A DNA stretch of 12,449 bases from Paracoccaceae bacterium (GTDB lineage: Bacteria > Pseudomonadota > Alphaproteobacteria > Rhodobacterales > Rhodobacteraceae), in the NCBI GenBank assembly GCA_007134405.1, contig SLKW01000382.1, forward strand, positions 1 to 12,449, in the 5' to 3' direction. Each line of letters opens with the position of its first letter. Positions within the stretch are counted from its first letter, which is position 1. Below are positions 11,829-12,449 of the stretch, in pieces. Under the pieces are notes generated by a model. It was not told the origin of the DNA. It searched no databases and worked only from the letters and a program-made list of their open reading frames with translations. The position numbers and the translations under genes are program-made.

Positions 11829-12449
11829 TTAATCTTTGCGCGGAGCCCCCCCTTCGAAGTCATTTCCTTCCGCGTAGTTGCAGGGGTCTTCCTGCATCTG
11901 CAGATGAAGGGCGTCGTCGTCATAGGGATGCGCGCGCGCGCGGGCCTCGTCGAAGGCGATGCCAAGGCCCGGCGCCTGCGGCGCGGCGACGAAGCCGTGC
12001 TCGACCGTTATCGCATGACCGATGAGCGGCAGATGGAACGCGCCGCCCTCCTCGATGCATTCGACCATCAGCAGATTGGGCAGCGTCACGCCCAGATGAA
12101 TGTTCGCCGCCCATTCGACGGGGCCGGCGTAAAGATGGGGCGCGATCTGCGCACCGAAGGCCTCGGCGAGTGCCGCGATCTTCTTCGTTTCCCACAACCC
12201 GCCCGAACGGCCCGTCGCCGGCTGCAGGATCGAGGCACCGCCCGACCGGAGAAGGGTGCCGAACTCGGCCTTCGTCGTCATCCGTTCGCCGGTGGCGACG
12301 GGGATGCGGACGGCCTGGGCCACCTGCGCGAAATCCAGAAGGTTGTCGGGCGGGATCGGCTCTTCGAACCAGAGCGGGTGATAGGGCTCGAGCGCCGCAC
12401 CCAGCCGGATCGCGCCCGAGGGCGTGAACTGCCCATGCGTGCCGAAAAG
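11829..12449 (-). CDS. enolase-superfamily enzyme (mandelate racemase/muconate lactonizing family), C-terminal part
   Basis: Open frame running in from the right edge; 206 C-terminal residues visible, starting LFGTHGQF. The family removes a proton next to a carboxylate with magnesium help; relatives with this layout are sugar-acid dehydratases such as D-galactonate dehydratase, or racemases. Numbering from the first visible residue: THG (4-6), FEEP (28-31) with a metal-ligand Glu, ATGERMT (52-58) with metal-ligand E55, ILQPATGRSGG (74-84), and IAPH (102-105), whose His is the usual catalytic base. Two positions differ from the canonical dehydratase pattern: Gly where DxHG has its ligand Asp, and Ala where QPD has the Asp paired with the catalytic His. 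Some other acidic residue upstream, outside the window, may serve as ligand. It lies 163 bases upstream of the binding-protein gene on the same strand, suggesting action on the imported compound. The exact reaction cannot be told. Confidence 0.88.
   Translation of the reverse strand, partial: LFGTHGQFTPSGAIRLGAALEPYHPLWFEEPIPPDNLLDFAQVAQAVRIPVATGERMTTKAEFGTLLRSGGASILQPATGRSGGLWETKKIAALAEAFGAQIAPHLYAGPVEWAANIHLGVTLPNLLMVECIEEGGAFHLPLIGHAITVEHGFVAAPQAPGLGIAFDEARARAHPYDDDALHLQMQEDPCNYAEGNDFEGGAPRKD

Noticed and set aside
10055..12025. 656-codon plus-strand frame opposite the binding-protein gene
   Set aside because: Antisense shadow with no family resemblance; it crosses the whole binding-protein gene and part of the enolase-family gene.

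Overview
This is a GC-rich stretch in which all large genes lie on the minus strand and read from right to left. Gene content and style suggest an alphaproteobacterium, most likely of the Rhodobacterales/Roseobacter type: a soxBDAG sarcosine-oxidase operon, a DppBC plus fused-ATPase peptide-type importer, a Tat-exported binding protein and an enolase-superfamily enzyme. That placement is inference from gene content and could not be checked against a database.

Layout in transcription order (right to left). 12449-11829: C-terminal 206 residues of a mandelate racemase/muconate lactonizing enzyme family protein, cut by the window edge. 11665-10031: periplasmic solute-binding protein (SBP_5) with a twin-arginine signal. 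9927-8845 and 8831-7671: two inner-membrane permeases (DppB-like; DppC-like with a GTG start). 7401-5317: one ATPase polypeptide with two complete nucleotide-binding domains (DppD-DppF fusion). After a 664-base intergenic region comes the heterotetrameric sarcosine-oxidase operon: soxB (4652-3402), soxD (3395-3135), soxA (3138-205) and soxG (212 to beyond base 1). Its genes are tightly coupled, with a 6-base gap and then ATGA and 8-base overlaps.

How the genes could work together: the binding protein, two permeases and double ATPase form a complete ABC importer. The upstream enolase-superfamily enzyme probably acts on the imported compound. The Sox complex would oxidatively remove an N-methyl group (sarcosine-like substrate), passing one carbon to tetrahydrofolate and making hydrogen peroxide. 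Whether the importer feeds the Sox enzyme is a hypothesis, since a hairpin-rich spacer separates the two units.

Three non-coding or overlooked elements stand out. (1) A 24-codon membrane-peptide gene (7509-7583) sits on the plus strand, opposite everything else, between the DppC-like and ATPase genes; it has a strong ribosome-binding site, an ECF/EcfG-like promoter candidate and a strong downstream hairpin. (2) A perfect 18-bp inverted repeat with a 7-base loop lies at 5048-5090. (3) Five tandem copies of an 11-bp unit lie at 4846-4900, upstream of soxB. No tRNA, rRNA, CRISPR array or insertion sequence was seen.
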